Assembly (NCBI RefSeq): GCF_018967845.1
Contig: NZ_JAHLZZ010000001.1
Location: 2,728,001 to 2,792,000 of the forward strand
Direction of reading: 5' to 3'
DNA length: 64,000 bases
Source of the DNA: Hymenobacter siberiensis
GTDB taxonomy: Bacteria > Bacteroidota > Bacteroidia > Cytophagales > Hymenobacteraceae
Position numbers and translations under genes: made by a program. A model generated the notes under the pieces. That model had not been told where the DNA came from. It ran no database searches and was given only the letters and a program-made list of their open reading frames with translations. Position 1 is the first letter of the stretch. Every line of letters begins with the position of its first letter. Positions 8,005 through 16,864 of the stretch are shown piece after piece.

Positions 8005-9423
8005 CTACTCTACCGTCAGGGCCGCTACCACTTCGCCCAGAGGCAGCAGCTTTTCCTCGCCACTCTGCATGATTTTTACCTTCACCACGCCGGCCGCTAT
8101 TTCCTCGGGTCCCATGATGATGACCAAGGGAATACCCTTGGCATCGGCGTATTTAAACTGCACGCCCAGCTTCTTGGCATCGGGGTATAGCTCGCTGGGA
8201 ATGCCAGCGGCGCGCAATTGCGCCAGCAGAGGCAGCGCGGCCCGGCCACTGGCCACGTCGAAATGGGTGATTAGGCAGCGGGTGGGCGTTTCGCCGGTCG
8301 CAGTGAACAGGTCCAGCGCTTCCAGGCAGTCGTAGAGCCGGTCCACGCCAAACGAGAAGCCCACGCCCGACACGCCCGGCAGGCCGAAGCTGCCGGTGAG
8401 GTTGTCGTAGCGGCCGCCGCCGCTCACGCTGCCCATTTGCACGTTGTTGATTTTGACTTCGAAAATGCAGCCCGTGTAGTAGGAGAGGCCCCGCGCCAGG
8501 GTGGGGTCAAATTCGAGCCGGTCGAACTGCTTGAAGCCGGACGCCACTAGCAGGTCGCGTACTTCGGCCAGCTCCGTCAGGCCCCGGTAGTTGGCGGTAA
8601 TGTCTTCGTCGGCGGCGTTGGGGCGGGCGCCATCGGGCTCCACGCCGGCCGTCACGAAGCCGGCCAGCAGGCGTTGTAGCTTCTCCTCGTAGGTGCCCTC
8701 CACGCTCAGCAGGGCAAACAGCGTTTCGATGGTGGGCTCCGAAAAGCCGCGCTCCAGCAACTCCTTGCTCACGCCGTCGCGCCCGATTTTATCGAGCTTG
8801 TCAATCGCCACGAACAAATCCGTCTCGCGGCCCTCGCCGCCCAGCGCCTGGTAAATATTGCGCAGCACGCCCCGATGGTTGATTTTGATGGTGAAATCGT
8901 GCAGGCCGAGGCCGCCCAGCACCTGGGCCATCATGAGCACGATTTCGGCTTCGCAGAGCAGCGAGTCGGTGCCCACCACGTCGGCATCGCACTGGTAAAA
9001 CTCGCGGTAGCGGCCCCGCTGGGGGCGGTCGGCGCGCCACACGGGCTGCATCTGGTAGCGCTTGAAGGGAAAGGTGAGGGTGCCCCGGTTCATGGCCACG
9101 TAGCGGGCGAAGGGCACGGTGAGGTCGTAGCGCAGGCCTTTTTCGGCCACTTTGGGCAGCAGGGCTTTCGAGCCGGTGGCGAGGTCCTCGGCGGTCACGT
9201 CCTTGGCGAAATCGCCGGAGTTCAGAACTTTAAACAGGAGCTGGTCGCCCTCGTCGCCGTACTTGCCCGTCAGTACCGACAAGTTCTCCAGCGTCGGCGT
9301 TTCCAGCGGCGCAAAGCCAAACGACTCGAACGTGCGGCGGATTACGTTGAAAATATGGCGGCGGCGCGCCACCTGCGCGGGGCCAAAGTCGCGGGTGCCC
9401 TTGGGAATACTCGGTTTTTGCAT
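8005..9423 (-). CDS. hisS: Histidine--tRNA ligase
   Basis: Charges tRNA-His with histidine. The ATG at 9423 gives a 472-residue protein starting MQKPSIPKGTRDF, the family's conserved N-terminus (motif KGTRDF). Class II motif 2 is seen in PVWRADRPQRGRYREFYQCD, the HisA-type signatures LVVASGFKQFDRLEFDPTLARG and ARGLSYYTGCIFEV follow, motif 3 is in GVGFSFGVDRL, and an anticodon-binding domain fills the last 100 residues. The reading frame is open for 40 more codons upstream, but those codons cross a palindromic repeat and the promoter, so I reject that start. A TAnnTTTG element ends 7 bases before the chosen ATG. Confidence 0.95.
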   Translation of the reverse strand: MQKPSIPKGTRDFGPAQVARRRHIFNVIRRTFESFGFAPLETPTLENLSVLTGKYGDEGDQLLFKVLNSGDFAKDVTAEDLATGSKALLPKVAEKGLRYDLTVPFARYVAMNRGTLTFPFKRYQMQPVWRADRPQRGRYREFYQCDADVVGTDSLLCEAEIVLMMAQVLGGLGLHDFTIKINHRGVLRNIYQALGGEGRETDLFVAIDKLDKIGRDGVSKELLERGFSEPTIETLFALLSVEGTYEEKLQRLLAGFVTAGVEPDGARPNAADEDITANYRGLTELAEVRDLLVASGFKQFDRLEFDPTLARGLSYYTGCIFEVKINNVQMGSVSGGGRYDNLTGSFGLPGVSGVGFSFGVDRLYDCLEALDLFTATGETPTRCLITHFDVASGRAALPLLAQLRAAGIPSELYPDAKKLGVQFKYADAKGIPLVIIMGPEEIAAGVVKVKIMQSGEEKLLPLGEVVAALTVE

Positions 9424-9430
9424 AACGGGG

Positions 9431-9438
9431 CAAAGGTA
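9431..9438 (-). promoter_or_regulatory. -7 element TACCTTTG of hisS
   Basis: On the reverse strand 9438-9431 reads TACCTTTG, an exact TAnnTTTG. Only seven bases separate it from the hisS ATG at 9423, so transcription would start at or within a base or two of the start codon: the mRNA is probably leaderless or nearly so. It also supports the choice of the shorter hisS start. Confidence 0.6.
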
Positions 9439-9474
9439 GGGGCTGCGCGAACGTGCGTGGTAATCCCGCACGAT

Positions 9475-9572
9475 ATAGGGGCGGGGCTTGTCCCCGCCCG
9501 TCGTTGCTTTCCGAAAGGTAATCGGACAAGCGAAATCGTTCAACGATGGGCGGGGACAAGCCCCGCCCCTAC
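9475..9572. repeat. Palindromic repeat with GGGGCGGGG / CCCCGCCCC arms
   Basis: About 23 bases at 9477-9499 (GGGGCGGGGCTTGTCCCCGC core) are the reverse complement of 9548-9570, extended inward by CGTCGTTG (9499-9506) against CAACGATG (9541-9548). Each arm is itself a small hairpin (GGGGC...GTCCCC). It sits in the intergenic stretch between the TonB-type gene and hisS promoter. The inner sequence CGTTCAACGATGG is shared with the element at 7807-7982. Confidence 0.85.
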
Positions 9573-9680
9573 ATCATTCAACAAAACACAAAACCCCGCC
9601 GCCGGACCAAACCGACGACGGGGCATTTTGCAGAAATGAAGCAGGTGAGAAAAGCGGGGTGGCAATCAAAGAAGTCAAAC

Positions 9681-12218
9681 TCAGCCGCCGAAGCCGCCGC
9701 CGCCCTGGGGCGCGCTCTCGATACGGTCGGGCTTGGCCTTGCTGGCGCCGATATACCAGGTGAAACCCAGCCAGCCCACACGGCTTTCGTCCTTGCTGTA
9801 GCGGTAGCTGCTCAGCGCATCGGTGGCAATTTCGTTGCGGTACTGCTGGGTGTTCAGCAGGTCGGCGATGCGCAGGGTGAGGGCGGCACGGTCGGAGAAC
9901 AGGCGCTGGCGCAGGGCAATATCAAGCTGCCCGGAGGCCAGCTGCCGGCCCTGGGCCGTGAGCTGGGCCGAGCGTACGTTGCCGCTCAGCTGCACATCGA
10001 GGGTGGGGCGGATGGTGAAATTGTTGGTGAGGCGGGCCGTGGCGATGAAGGCCGTGCGGTTGTTGGCAATGCCGTTGCCGGCCAACTGGGCGCGGTAGAG
10101 GCTGGTGCTGGCATTCAGGCGCCACCACTTGGCCAGGGGCTGGTTGAGGCTGAACTCGGCCCCGAGGTTGGTGGTAGTGCCCAGGTTGTCGTAGGTCTCG
10201 GCGGTGATGAGGCCCGCGCCGGCTCCGGCCAGGCGGGTAGCCAGGGTATCCACAAAGCGCAGGCGCTGAATGGAATTGGTGGTGATACGGGCAAACGCGG
10301 TGCTGGTAATGGTGGCCTGCCCAATGGTAAGCTGGTGGCCCAGCTCAATGTTGTTGCTGAATTCGGCCTGTAAGCGCGGGTTGCCGAGGCGGTAGCTGCG
10401 CGGGTCCTGGTAAATGGCCAGTGGCAACTGCTGCATAAAGTTGGGGCGGTTGAGGCGGCGGGCGTAGCTCAGCTGCAGGCGGTTCTGGCCGGCTTCCTTG
10501 CCCAGCTCCCGGCTGATGAGGGCCGAGGGGAAAAAGCTCAGGTAATCCTGGCGGAGGCTGCCGCGCTGGGCAATGCCCTCGCCGCCCTCAATGCTGCCGC
10601 TCAAGAAGGTGTACTCGGAGCGCAGACCGGCCTGGGCATTCCACTTCTTGCCCAAGCTATGCTGCACGGTCACGTAAGCAGCGGGCACCACCTGGTTGGA
10701 GGTGTAGGTGAGCGAGCGGGCGGGGTCGTTCTGGAAGTCGTCGGGGCGGGCTTCGCTGGCGGCGTAGCCGAAGCTGTTGCTGCCGTTATTGCCCTGATGC
10801 TCTACTTTGGCCCCTACTTCGAGGCGGCCCTTGCCATCAGCCAGCGGGTGCACGTAGTCCACCTGCCCGTACTGAATATTGGCCAGGAGCTTGAGCAGCT
10901 GCCGGGTGCCGGGCTGCGGCACACTCCCCGAGCCGGCCTCAGCGTACTGCCGCTGCACCACTGGCACGTTGGCGTCAATCAGCACATTGCCGAAGTTGGC
11001 CGTGAGCTCGCGGCCCTTGTGGGCGTCCCAGGTGCGGCGGTAGTTGCCGTCAGCTTCCAGGATTTTTACTTTTACGTCGAGGTCCTGGCGGCCAATGGTT
11101 TTTTGCACCGGCCCGTTGTTGGTTTGCTGGGTCAGGTCCTGGCTTTCGCCTTCCAAGTTGCGCTCGGTGCCGGGGCTCACGTTCAGGCTCAGGGTTTGGT
11201 TTTTGGGCAGCTCCAGTTCCACGCCGGCCCGCAGCGAGTGGTTGCGGTGAATCTCATTGCCCGCGCCCACCTGGGTGGTGCGGATGGTTTCGGCGGGGCC
11301 GAGCAGGGCGGTTTGCTCGCTGTGGCCGTGGCTGCGGTAGGTCACGTCGCGGCCGTCGTAGCCGGCCGTCCAGGTGGCTTTGCCCACTTTCCGGCTCAGG
11401 CTCAGGCTGCCGCTGTATTTGTCGGCGGTGCCCAGGTTGAAGGCGGCCGTGCCGTTGGTGCCGCTGCGGGTTTCTTTTTTGGTAATCAGGTTGATAACGC
11501 CGCCGCCACCGGCCGCGTCGTACTTGGCCGAGGGGTTGGTAATCACCTCAATCTGGGTAATGCGCGAGGCCGGAATCTGGTCGAGGCGGGGGCCGCCAGT
11601 GCCGCCATTGCTCACGCCTGCCGGCTTGCCATCAATGAGAATGGTTACGTTGGACGTGCCGCGCATCGATACCGTGCCGTTCACGTCCACGCTCACTGAG
11701 GGCACGTTCTGGAGTACGTTGGCCGCCGTGCCGCCCACGCTGCCCAGGTCCTTTTCCACGTTGATGATGCGCTTGCCTAGCTCTTCTACCACGGCGGCTT
11801 TCTCGCCCGTTACCACCACTTCGCTTAGCTTGGTAGCGGTGGCCGCACTCATTTTCAGGCCGGTAAGTTCCAGCGAAGGCGCGGCGGTCGTGAGCGTGAA
11901 GCGGCGGCGCAGCACGCCGTAGTTCAAGTCCTGCACCCGCAGCAGGTAGGTGCCCAGCGGCAGCGAAGCGGCTTTAAAAGTGCCCTGCTCGGTGGCCTGG
12001 GCCACGGCCACGAAGGTAGAATCGGCCGAGCGGAGCAGCAGCACATCGGAGAAGGGTACGGCCTGGCCGGTGCCGGCTTCCACCAGGCTGCCGCTCACGC
12101 GGCCGGGGCCGGCGGTTTGGGCCAGCGCGGCCCCCAGGGGCAGCAGTAGCAGCGTGGCCGTGCCCAGCAGCAGGCGGCTAAAAGCGAACGTAGCGAGCGG
12201 AGTGAAAAGGGTTTTCAT
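9681..12218 (-). CDS. TonB-dependent-receptor-like outer-membrane beta-barrel protein (OMP_b-brl_3 type)
   Basis: An 845-residue outer-membrane protein. It has a signal peptide (about residues 1-33, ending ALAQ), then a carboxypeptidase-regulatory-like beta sandwich (residues about 38-110, VSGSLVEAGTGQAVPFSDV), a plug domain (about 130-230, VVTGEKAAVVEELGKRIINV then VLQNVPSVSVDVNG and GTSNVTILIDGKPAG), and a barrel of about 600 residues ending GWLGFTWYIGASK. A glycine-rich tail (APQGGGGFGG) follows the last strand. The receptor family imports bulky substrates using TonB energy; many members of this subfamily have no known substrate, and no SusD partner or sigma/anti-sigma pair is adjacent. 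A -33/-7 promoter lies about 170 bases upstream. Confidence 0.88.
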   Translation of the reverse strand: MKTLFTPLATFAFSRLLLGTATLLLLPLGAALAQTAGPGRVSGSLVEAGTGQAVPFSDVLLLRSADSTFVAVAQATEQGTFKAASLPLGTYLLRVQDLNYGVLRRRFTLTTAAPSLELTGLKMSAATATKLSEVVVTGEKAAVVEELGKRIINVEKDLGSVGGTAANVLQNVPSVSVDVNGTVSMRGTSNVTILIDGKPAGVSNGGTGGPRLDQIPASRITQIEVITNPSAKYDAAGGGGVINLITKKETRSGTNGTAAFNLGTADKYSGSLSLSRKVGKATWTAGYDGRDVTYRSHGHSEQTALLGPAETIRTTQVGAGNEIHRNHSLRAGVELELPKNQTLSLNVSPGTERNLEGESQDLTQQTNNGPVQKTIGRQDLDVKVKILEADGNYRRTWDAHKGRELTANFGNVLIDANVPVVQRQYAEAGSGSVPQPGTRQLLKLLANIQYGQVDYVHPLADGKGRLEVGAKVEHQGNNGSNSFGYAASEARPDDFQNDPARSLTYTSNQVVPAAYVTVQHSLGKKWNAQAGLRSEYTFLSGSIEGGEGIAQRGSLRQDYLSFFPSALISRELGKEAGQNRLQLSYARRLNRPNFMQQLPLAIYQDPRSYRLGNPRLQAEFSNNIELGHQLTIGQATITSTAFARITTNSIQRLRFVDTLATRLAGAGAGLITAETYDNLGTTTNLGAEFSLNQPLAKWWRLNASTSLYRAQLAGNGIANNRTAFIATARLTNNFTIRPTLDVQLSGNVRSAQLTAQGRQLASGQLDIALRQRLFSDRAALTLRIADLLNTQQYRNEIATDALSSYRYSKDESRVGWLGFTWYIGASKAKPDRIESAPQGGGGFGG

Positions 12219-12393
12219 GGTGGTGCAGCGAAAAGTTGAGGTCGGGCGAGGGGCGGCTCAGGTCTGGCAGCGGCCGCGGTTCCGCTGGAGAGTGAGGGGT
12301 CCGGGGCCCAAATCTCCGGTGAGTGAGAATCATCGCCAAGTAGCGGGCCGTCTTTGGTACACGCTGACGGCAGCTACTAGGCAGTGTATGGAA

Positions 12394-12423
12394 CAAATGT
12401 AAAGCAGGTACTTTGCAACGCAA
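12394..12423 (-). promoter_or_regulatory. Bacteroidota -33/-7 promoter of the TonB-type gene
   Basis: On the reverse strand TTG (12423-12421) is followed after 19 bases by TACATTTG (12401-12394), matching both the -33 TTG and -7 TAnnTTTG elements at the expected spacing. It implies a 5' untranslated leader of about 170 bases before the ATG at 12218. Confidence 0.6.
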
Positions 12424-12621
12424 GGTACTGGTGAAATAAATTTATGATAAGCAAAGCTTTCGAAATTGTTACCAGCTGAAATTCAGATTGTAAGCGCCAA
12501 ATAAATAATTTTGGCGTACCGGCCACGAGGGCAATGGTGGGGGAATGGGGTTCGGAAAGCTAGATGCGGGGTTGCTTCCGACGGTTGCCTGAGCGGCTTG
12601 AAATCCAATCCAGCGAATAAA

Positions 12622-12649
12622 AAAGCCTCAACCAGTAGGTTGAGGCTTT
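12622..12649. terminator. Intrinsic terminator-like hairpin
   Basis: AAAGCCTCAACC (12622-12633) pairs perfectly with GGTTGAGGCTTT (12638-12649) around a 4-base loop, with A-runs on the left and T on the right. It lies downstream of the MORN-like gene on the reverse strand, beyond the palindrome at 12670-12767, so which transcript it ends is unclear. The rest of 12424-12621 shows no gene. Confidence 0.6.
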
Positions 12650-12669
12650 CAATAAGCAGTCAAACAAAT

Positions 12670-12767
12670 GTCATGCAGCGCGCAGCATCTTGCCCGCAGT
12701 AAGTAGTCCAATCGCAATAAAAGAGTTAGTAGCGGCGGGCAAGATGCTTCGCTACACTCTGCATGAC
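12670..12767. repeat. Dispersed palindromic element, GTCATGC family copy 1
   Basis: Arms start with GTCATGCAG (12670) and end with CTGCATGAC (12767); the shared core GCATCTTGCCCGC / GCGGGCAAGATGC pairs across a 30-odd base loop. The arms differ by an indel (CGCGCAGC against GTGTAGCGAAGC). The loop, read on the reverse strand, resembles those of the copies at 39132 and 60451, so the elements are homologous along their length. Confidence 0.85.
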
Positions 12768-12784
12768 CTTCTTTTTGCCTAAAA

Positions 12785-14233
12785 CTACTTCCGCTTCAGC
12801 GGGGGGCGGGGTTTGGCTTTGGGTTGTCTGATGGGGTCGGTTACCAGCTGGCCGTTGCGGTAGGTCACGGTGCGGTCCACGGTGGTGCCGTCTTCCTTAA
12901 AATACGTCCACACACCGCTTTGGCGGCTGTTGCGGTATAGGCCGCTCACGGCCAGGGTGCCATCCTCCCGGTATTCCTTGAACGCGCCCTGAATCTGACT
13001 GCGCACGTAGGTGGTTTCCTTGCGCAGCTTGCCCGAAGGGAAGTATTCCTGACCCACGCCGCCCAAAAAGCCGTTCAGATACGGTTGGCGGGTCTGCACC
13101 TGGCCATTCTCGAAGTAGGTAAGCCGGTCGCCCACCAGGCGGCCGCTGGGGCCATAGGTTTCGGCTTTGCGCACGGCCTTGCCGTCGGGGTAGTAGTCGC
13201 GCCAGGTACCGGCGGGGCGGTTGTTTTTGAACTGCTCCTCGGCCTGCACCACCTTACCGGCAGCATCCTGATAGCGCACTACTTTGCGGTCCCGGCCACC
13301 GTTGTTGTAGTCCGTTTCCTCGTGCGGATTGCCGCTCACGAAGTACTCAACGCCCTTGCCCGTGGGGGTGCCGGTGCGGTAGGTGAGTTTGCTTTTTACC
13401 TGGCCGCTCTCGAAGTAGCTGGTGGCCGGGCCGTCGAGGGCGGTGGTGCCGGTGGGCGGCATCACGCGCTTGGTCAGGTCGTCGCCGAGCTGGTTTTTCA
13501 CCGGGCGCTGGGCCAGCGGGGCGGGGGCGTAGGTGCTCTCCGTCTGCAGCTTGCCGCTTTGGTAGTAGCTGCGGTAGCGGCCCCGGCCGTTTTTGTCGGC
13601 CAGCACCTCCACCTCAATCTGGTTGTTCGGGTAGCGCGTGATGTAGGGTCCCGACAGCAGTCCGCGCGTAAACACGCCCTCGCTCTGCACCACGCCGTTG
13701 GGGTAGTAAAATTTCACCGCGCCGTTGGGCTGGCCGCTGTCGTAGTTCACTTCGGCCTGCACCTTGCCGTCGGGGTACACGGCCCGCAGCGCGCCGTTGG
13801 GCTGGCCCTTCACCAAAGTGGTTTTCAGCCGGATGGAGCCATCGGGGTGGAAATAGGTCAGCTCACCATTAGGCTCGTCGTCCACAAAGAAACCCGTCTG
13901 GGCCGGCTTGCCATCGTCGTAATAGGTGGTGAACGGCCCCTGCCGAACCCCGTCGCGGTACGTAGCTTCCAGCCGCCGCGTGCCGCTCGGGTGGAATTCC
14001 ACGTAGGCCGAGTCCCGCTTGCCCTGCCGGAAGCTGGTTTGCTGCTCCAGCTTCCCGGTGCGGTAAAAGCGCTTGTACGAGCCTTGCGGCACCGTATCGG
14101 CTGCCACTAAGGCCGTGTACACCTCGCGCTTGTACACTTTGGTCGAGTCGAAGTAGGTGATAAGCCGGCGCAGCCGCTGGCCATGAGAAGGAAATGCTAC
14201 AAGCAGCAGAAAAAAAGGCAACAGGTATTTCAT
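12785..14233 (-). CDS. Secreted MORN-like (YwqK/toxin-antitoxin MORN_2) repeat protein
   Basis: A 482-residue protein with a signal peptide (MKYLLPFFLLLVAFPSHG). Nearly all the rest is about 18-20 repeats of 20-24 residues with the pattern Y-x-(D/S)-G-x(2-4)-x-Y-(Y/F)-x-(D/S/N)-G-(K/Q)-x, e.g. GPFTTYYDDGKPAQTGFF and GAVKFYYPNGVVQSEGVF. These are MORN variant repeats of the MORN_2/YwqK type, forming an elongated beta structure. The label antitoxin for this family in databases rests on one Bacillus protein; here a periplasmic or surface scaffold is more likely. No partner gene is adjacent. The tail is basic (KPRPPLKRK). Confidence 0.8.
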   Translation of the reverse strand: MKYLLPFFLLLVAFPSHGQRLRRLITYFDSTKVYKREVYTALVAADTVPQGSYKRFYRTGKLEQQTSFRQGKRDSAYVEFHPSGTRRLEATYRDGVRQGPFTTYYDDGKPAQTGFFVDDEPNGELTYFHPDGSIRLKTTLVKGQPNGALRAVYPDGKVQAEVNYDSGQPNGAVKFYYPNGVVQSEGVFTRGLLSGPYITRYPNNQIEVEVLADKNGRGRYRSYYQSGKLQTESTYAPAPLAQRPVKNQLGDDLTKRVMPPTGTTALDGPATSYFESGQVKSKLTYRTGTPTGKGVEYFVSGNPHEETDYNNGGRDRKVVRYQDAAGKVVQAEEQFKNNRPAGTWRDYYPDGKAVRKAETYGPSGRLVGDRLTYFENGQVQTRQPYLNGFLGGVGQEYFPSGKLRKETTYVRSQIQGAFKEYREDGTLAVSGLYRNSRQSGVWTYFKEDGTTVDRTVTYRNGQLVTDPIRQPKAKPRPPLKRK

Positions 14234-14343
14234 AAATCACTGATTTTCGCTGATTAACCATGATTTCACTGATTAACCGCAGGTTGTTAACGGCGAACCG
14301 CAAGCATTTCGTTTGCTTCAGGCCGTTTCCTTCACATATCAAA

Positions 14344-14375
14344 GAAAGAGCCACTCCATTTGGAGTGGCTCTTTC
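14344..14375 (-). terminator. Terminator of the thiolase gene
   Basis: A 15-bp perfect stem (GAAAGAGCCACTCCA at 14344-14358 against 14361-14375) lies 70 bases past the thiolase stop on the reverse strand and is followed there by TTTCTTTG. The surrounding bases carry short degenerate direct repeats of the type CACTGATT. Confidence 0.7.
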
Positions 14376-14445
14376 AGCAGTCAATTATCCTACATCCGAC
14401 AGCTCACGCCAGAACAAAAAATCAGCGTAATCACGGTTAATTAGG

Positions 14446-15633
14446 TTAAATCAGTGATTCGACCACAATGGCGCTGGCACCGCCGCCACCGTTGCAAATG
14501 CCCGTCACGCCGATTTTGCCGCCTTCGTTCTTCAGCACGTTCATCAGCGTGGTCACAATGCGGGCGCCCGAAGCGCCCAGCGGGTGGCCCAGGCTCACGG
14601 CCCCGCCGTACTTGTTCACCTTGCCGCCGTCCAGGTTCAGCAGCTGGTTATTGGCCAGGCTCACCACCGAGAAGGCTTCGTTGATTTCGTAGAAATCCAC
14701 ATCGGCGGCCGTCTTACCGGCGTTTTTCAGCGCCTTCGGAATGGCCAGCGAGGGCGAAGTCGTGAACCACTCCGGCGCCTGCTCAGCATCGGCGAAGCCC
14801 AAAATCCGGCCAATCGGCGTGAGGCCCAGCTCGTCGGCTTTCTCGCGGCTCATCAGCAGTACGGCGGCGGCACCGTCGTTCAGCGTCGAAGCGTTGGCAG
14901 CCGTCACGGTGCCGCCTTCTTTAATAAAGGCCGGTTTCAGGCCGGGCATTTTTGCAAAATCGACCTTCAGGTACTCCTCGTCGTCCTCAATCACCGTGGT
15001 TTTGCCCCGGCTCTCAATGGTAACGGGCACAATCTCGTCCTTCTTCTTACCGGCCTTGGCGGCGGCGGCGCTGCGGGTGTAGCTTTCAATGGCAAAAGCA
15101 TCCTGCTGCTCGCGGGTGATGCCCATCTCCTTGGCCGTGTTCTCGGCTGCGTTGCCCATAGCATAGTCGTTGTACGGGTCCCACAGGCCGTCGCGCACGA
15201 GGCCGTCAATCATCTGGCCATGGCCATACTTAGCCCCAAAACGCGCCTTGTCGAGGTAGTAGGGCACGTTGCTCATGCTCTCCATGCCACCGGCCAGCAC
15301 CACGTCCGACTGCCCCAGCATAATGCTCTGGGCGCCCATCATAATGGCTTTCGAGCCCGAGGCGCACACCTTGTTCACGGTCGTGCACTCTACGGTATCG
15401 GGCAGGCCGGCTTTCTTGGCCGCCTGGCGGGCCGGAGCCTGGCCCAGATTGGCCGAAATCACGTTGCCCATAATTACCTGGTTCACTTCCGAGCCGGCCA
15501 CACCGGCCTTGTCGAGCGCGCCCTTCAGGGCAATAGCACCCAGCTCCGTGGCCGACAGCGACGACAGAACGCCGCCAAATGAGCCAATCGGCGTGCGAAC
15601 CGCCGAGATAATGACAACTTCTTTAATCTGCAT
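14446..15633 (-). CDS. Acetyl-CoA C-acetyltransferase (thiolase)
   Basis: A 395-residue thiolase that condenses or cleaves acetoacetyl-CoA. The nucleophilic Cys is C90 in TTVNKVCASGSKA, the NEAFS motif follows in FYEINEAFSVVS, the catalytic His is H350 in GHPLGASGARI, and the second Cys is C380 in GICNGGGGASA. The start MQIKEVVIISAVRTPIGSFGG is the family's usual N-terminus. It may act in beta-oxidation, ketone body or polyhydroxybutyrate metabolism; no neighbour (phaB, fad genes) decides between them. A TACTTTTG promoter element lies 48 bases upstream and a hairpin terminator follows, so it is probably monocistronic. Confidence 0.93.
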   Translation of the reverse strand: MQIKEVVIISAVRTPIGSFGGVLSSLSATELGAIALKGALDKAGVAGSEVNQVIMGNVISANLGQAPARQAAKKAGLPDTVECTTVNKVCASGSKAIMMGAQSIMLGQSDVVLAGGMESMSNVPYYLDKARFGAKYGHGQMIDGLVRDGLWDPYNDYAMGNAAENTAKEMGITREQQDAFAIESYTRSAAAAKAGKKKDEIVPVTIESRGKTTVIEDDEEYLKVDFAKMPGLKPAFIKEGGTVTAANASTLNDGAAAVLLMSREKADELGLTPIGRILGFADAEQAPEWFTTSPSLAIPKALKNAGKTAADVDFYEINEAFSVVSLANNQLLNLDGGKVNKYGGAVSLGHPLGASGARIVTTLMNVLKNEGGKIGVTGICNGGGGASAIVVESLI

Positions 15634-15680
15634 AATGAGGAAAATGAAAGGGTTGGGGGGTGGGATGTTGAATCAGGCCG

Positions 15681-15688
15681 CAAAAGTA
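15681..15688 (-). promoter_or_regulatory. -7 element TACTTTTG of the thiolase gene
   Basis: Reverse strand 15688-15681 reads TACTTTTG, an exact TAnnTTTG, 47 bases upstream of the thiolase ATG. Confidence 0.55.
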
Positions 15689-15786
15689 CGTATTTCAAAC
15701 GCCCCGACCAGTGGCCTGCCTAACAGCTGTTAGCCGCCGTGAGTTGCGATAGCAATTGGACTTGTTCCTGAATAGGACTGGATAAT

Positions 15787-15800
15787 GCTCTGCATGACGT
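15787..15800. repeat. Orphan half-arm of the GTCATGC palindrome family
   Basis: GCTCTGCATGACGT at 15787-15800 is identical to the end of the right arm of the copy at 39132-39228. No opposing arm is found nearby, so this is either a decayed copy or a chance match. Confidence 0.4.
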
Positions 15801-15856
15801 GCTGCTATTTCGGGACAAGTTTATTGACTTCCCTGATAATGGATGCTTAGAAAGGG

Positions 15857-16864
15857 TCACCACGTTGGCTTACTGGGGTCGGGCTTCTGCGTGGCCGGGT
15901 GCGTGAGCTGCTGCAAATACTGTTGCTCCTGCGCCCGCAGCGTTTCCAGCAGCTGGCGAGCCTGCGCGGGGCTCAGGCTCATGGCCTGCAACCGTTCGCG
16001 CTGGGTTTGCAGGCTGAGGTCGGCGGCCGTGGCAGCGTCAGCGCCGGGGCGGTTGCTGCGGCTCCCAGCTGCTGGCCCGGCCGTGGCGCTGGTGCGGTCC
16101 AGCCCCCTCTGGGTGCCGGGCGTGGTGCCGCTTGCCACGGGCTGCGCCGGGCCGGCACCGGGGGCGCGGCCGCCATTGGCCGCGTTGCCGGGGCTTTCGG
16201 CGGGGCGTTGGTTGTCCGGCTGGCCGGCCGCGTTGGGCCGGCTGGCCTGGGGCGCGGTCGGGGAGGGCGGGGCCGGCTTATTGTCATCAATTTCGCCTTT
16301 ACGGTCGGTGCCGGTTTTCTCAGCCGGCTTGTTTTTCTCCGTCGAATCCTTTTCGGGCGAGTCCTTGGGCTTGGCGGGAGCCGGTGTTTTGGGCGGGGCC
16401 GGAATCTGCGGACTATTGGGCCGGTGCGTCAGGTAGTCGCTCACTGTTTCATAATCGAACCGCGCCCCGGCATTGGTGGGGTCCAGCAGCAGCGCCTGCC
16501 GCAACAGGTTCAGGGCCTGCGCCAGCTCGCCCCGCTGGGCCGCCAGCACGGCCAGCTGCTGCCGCGCAATGCTGCCCAGGCGGGCCGGCGTGCCCACCAG
16601 CAAACGCCCATAGGTAGCCTGCGCGGCCCCCGGCTGGCTGGCCAGCACTTGGGCGTGGGCTAAGTTGAGCACCAGGCGCGGGTCCGGGCTTTTCTGGCGT
16701 TGGGCCGCCATGGCCGCCGCAAATTCCTGCGCCGCACGCGCCGCATTTCCGCGGGTGTAGGCAGCCGTGGCGTCGGCCACGGCCACGTTCCGGTCGCGCA
16801 CGCCCGTCAGCAGGTGCCACGCCGGGCCGCCCAGCACGAGTAGTAATAGCACCGCGTATTTCAT
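15857..16864 (-). CDS. TPR protein of a Bat-type (BatC-like) operon
   Basis: A 335-residue protein with an N-terminal membrane anchor or signal sequence (MKYAVLLLLVLGGPAWHLL). Residues about 25-145 are TPR-like helices (AAYTRGNAARAAQEFAAAM, LVLNLAHAQVLASQPGAAQATYGRLL, GELAQALNLLRQALLLDPTNAGARFDYE). Residues 155-270 are a low-complexity Pro/Ala/Lys/Asp linker, and a Gln-rich helix ends the protein. It overlaps the upstream VWA gene by four bases (ATGA), as BatC overlaps BatB in Bacteroides aerotolerance operons. The family is periplasmic and thought to assist a membrane protease or chaperone function; this is inference from context. Confidence 0.65.
   Translation of the reverse strand: MKYAVLLLLVLGGPAWHLLTGVRDRNVAVADATAAYTRGNAARAAQEFAAAMAAQRQKSPDPRLVLNLAHAQVLASQPGAAQATYGRLLVGTPARLGSIARQQLAVLAAQRGELAQALNLLRQALLLDPTNAGARFDYETVSDYLTHRPNSPQIPAPPKTPAPAKPKDSPEKDSTEKNKPAEKTGTDRKGEIDDNKPAPPSPTAPQASRPNAAGQPDNQRPAESPGNAANGGRAPGAGPAQPVASGTTPGTQRGLDRTSATAGPAAGSRSNRPGADAATAADLSLQTQRERLQAMSLSPAQARQLLETLRAQEQQYLQQLTHPATQKPDPSKPTW

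Noticed and set aside
9424..9543. 40-codon N-terminal extension of hisS
   Set aside because: The extension crosses a palindromic repeat and the TACCTTTG promoter box, and the family N-terminus starts exactly at MQKPSIPKGTRDF.
12219..12393. The 170-base leader of the TonB-type gene examined as a possible riboswitch
   Set aside because: I could find no conserved motif or stable multi-helix fold for a known riboswitch class by eye.
12785..14233. MORN_2/YwqK annotation considered as a toxin-antitoxin system
   Set aside because: The protein has a signal peptide, is 482 residues long and has no toxin partner; the antitoxin label comes from one distant homologue.
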